In this document: piece by piece, positions 32,617-32,634 of the stretch
Layout: each line of letters opens with the position of its first letter
Numbering within the stretch: the first letter of the stretch is position 1
Origin: Carnobacterium_A sp049673005
GTDB lineage: Bacteria; Bacillota; Bacilli; Lactobacillales; Carnobacteriaceae
DNA: 32,634 nt
Direction of reading: 5' to 3'
NCBI RefSeq assembly: GCF_049673005.1
Contig: NZ_JBATXB010000055.1
Coordinates: 1-32,634 of the forward strand
Position numbers and translations under genes: made by a program
Notes under the pieces: generated by a model
What the model saw: only the letters and a program-made list of their open reading frames with translations
Told to the model about the DNA's origin: nothing
Database searches by the model: none

Positions 32617-32634
32617 GATAATCTACTGGCATAT

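Noticed and set aside
1..32634. CRISPR arrays, prophage, insertion sequences, tRNA or rRNA genes
   Set aside because: No regularly spaced repeats, transposase or integrase genes, or RNA-gene signatures were seen on either strand.

Overview
This window is a chromosomal segment of a low-GC Gram-positive bacterium. The coding sequences are AT-rich, the Shine-Dalgarno sequences are strong AGGAGG types, and there are many short intrinsic terminators. Typical Firmicute content includes the glg operon order, CDP-glycerol polymerase family, MupG/MurQ/MurP, DUF4828 and LmrCD/BmrCD-type ABC pairs. Gene content points to Lactobacillales, with Carnobacteriaceae or Enterococcus relatives as my best guess. 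That is inference, because no rRNA is present. I see no phage, transposase, CRISPR array, tRNA or rRNA.

Layout. (1) 1-5190: the 3' end of a glycogen operon (glgA end, glgP, a GH13 neopullulanase-like hydrolase). (2) 5239-7076: an orphan OppA-type peptide-binding lipoprotein. (3) 7097-9144: a small DUF4828-like protein (-) and a monofunctional aspartokinase (+). (4) 9129-11132: a P1B-4 metal efflux ATPase (-) with PerR-like and Fur-like boxes upstream. (5) 11197-15935: a MurNAc/muropeptide-sugar salvage cluster, mupG-murQ-murP, then an RpiR-family regulator (MurR-like). (6) 15939-17660: uppP (-) and a stand-alone glucose-type EIIA (crr-like) that could serve the IIA-less MurP. (7) 17712-21183: a lactonase-fold protein and a divergent CDP-glycerol glycerophosphotransferase-like protein, both (-). 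(8) 21348-22987: an orphan glucitol-type IIA protein that lacks the expected phospho-histidine, coupled to an AI-2E/PerM family membrane protein. (9) 22996-28112: azoreductase (-), divergent from a TetR-regulated heterodimeric ABC exporter operon. (10) 28214-32457: an Eis-like acetyltransferase, nagB, a cytosolic beta-lactamase-fold hydrolase and manA. (11) 32508-32634: a noncoding repeat-like structured end.

How the genes work together. MurP would import and phosphorylate MurNAc or MurNAc-GlcNAc. MupG would split the phosphorylated disaccharide, and MurQ would turn MurNAc-6P into GlcNAc-6P and D-lactate. NagB, elsewhere in the window, takes GlcN-6P to fructose-6P, where ManA also feeds in; NagA is not in the window. 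The EIIA, UppP and teichoic-acid-like enzyme give the middle of the window a cell-envelope and PTS theme. The most unusual items are the His-less GutA-like IIA paired with an AI-2E protein, the TagF-like protein with Asn-Asn in place of the family His-Gly, and the PerR plus Fur double operator at the P1B-4 ATPase. I did not find a clear, wholly new multi-gene system.
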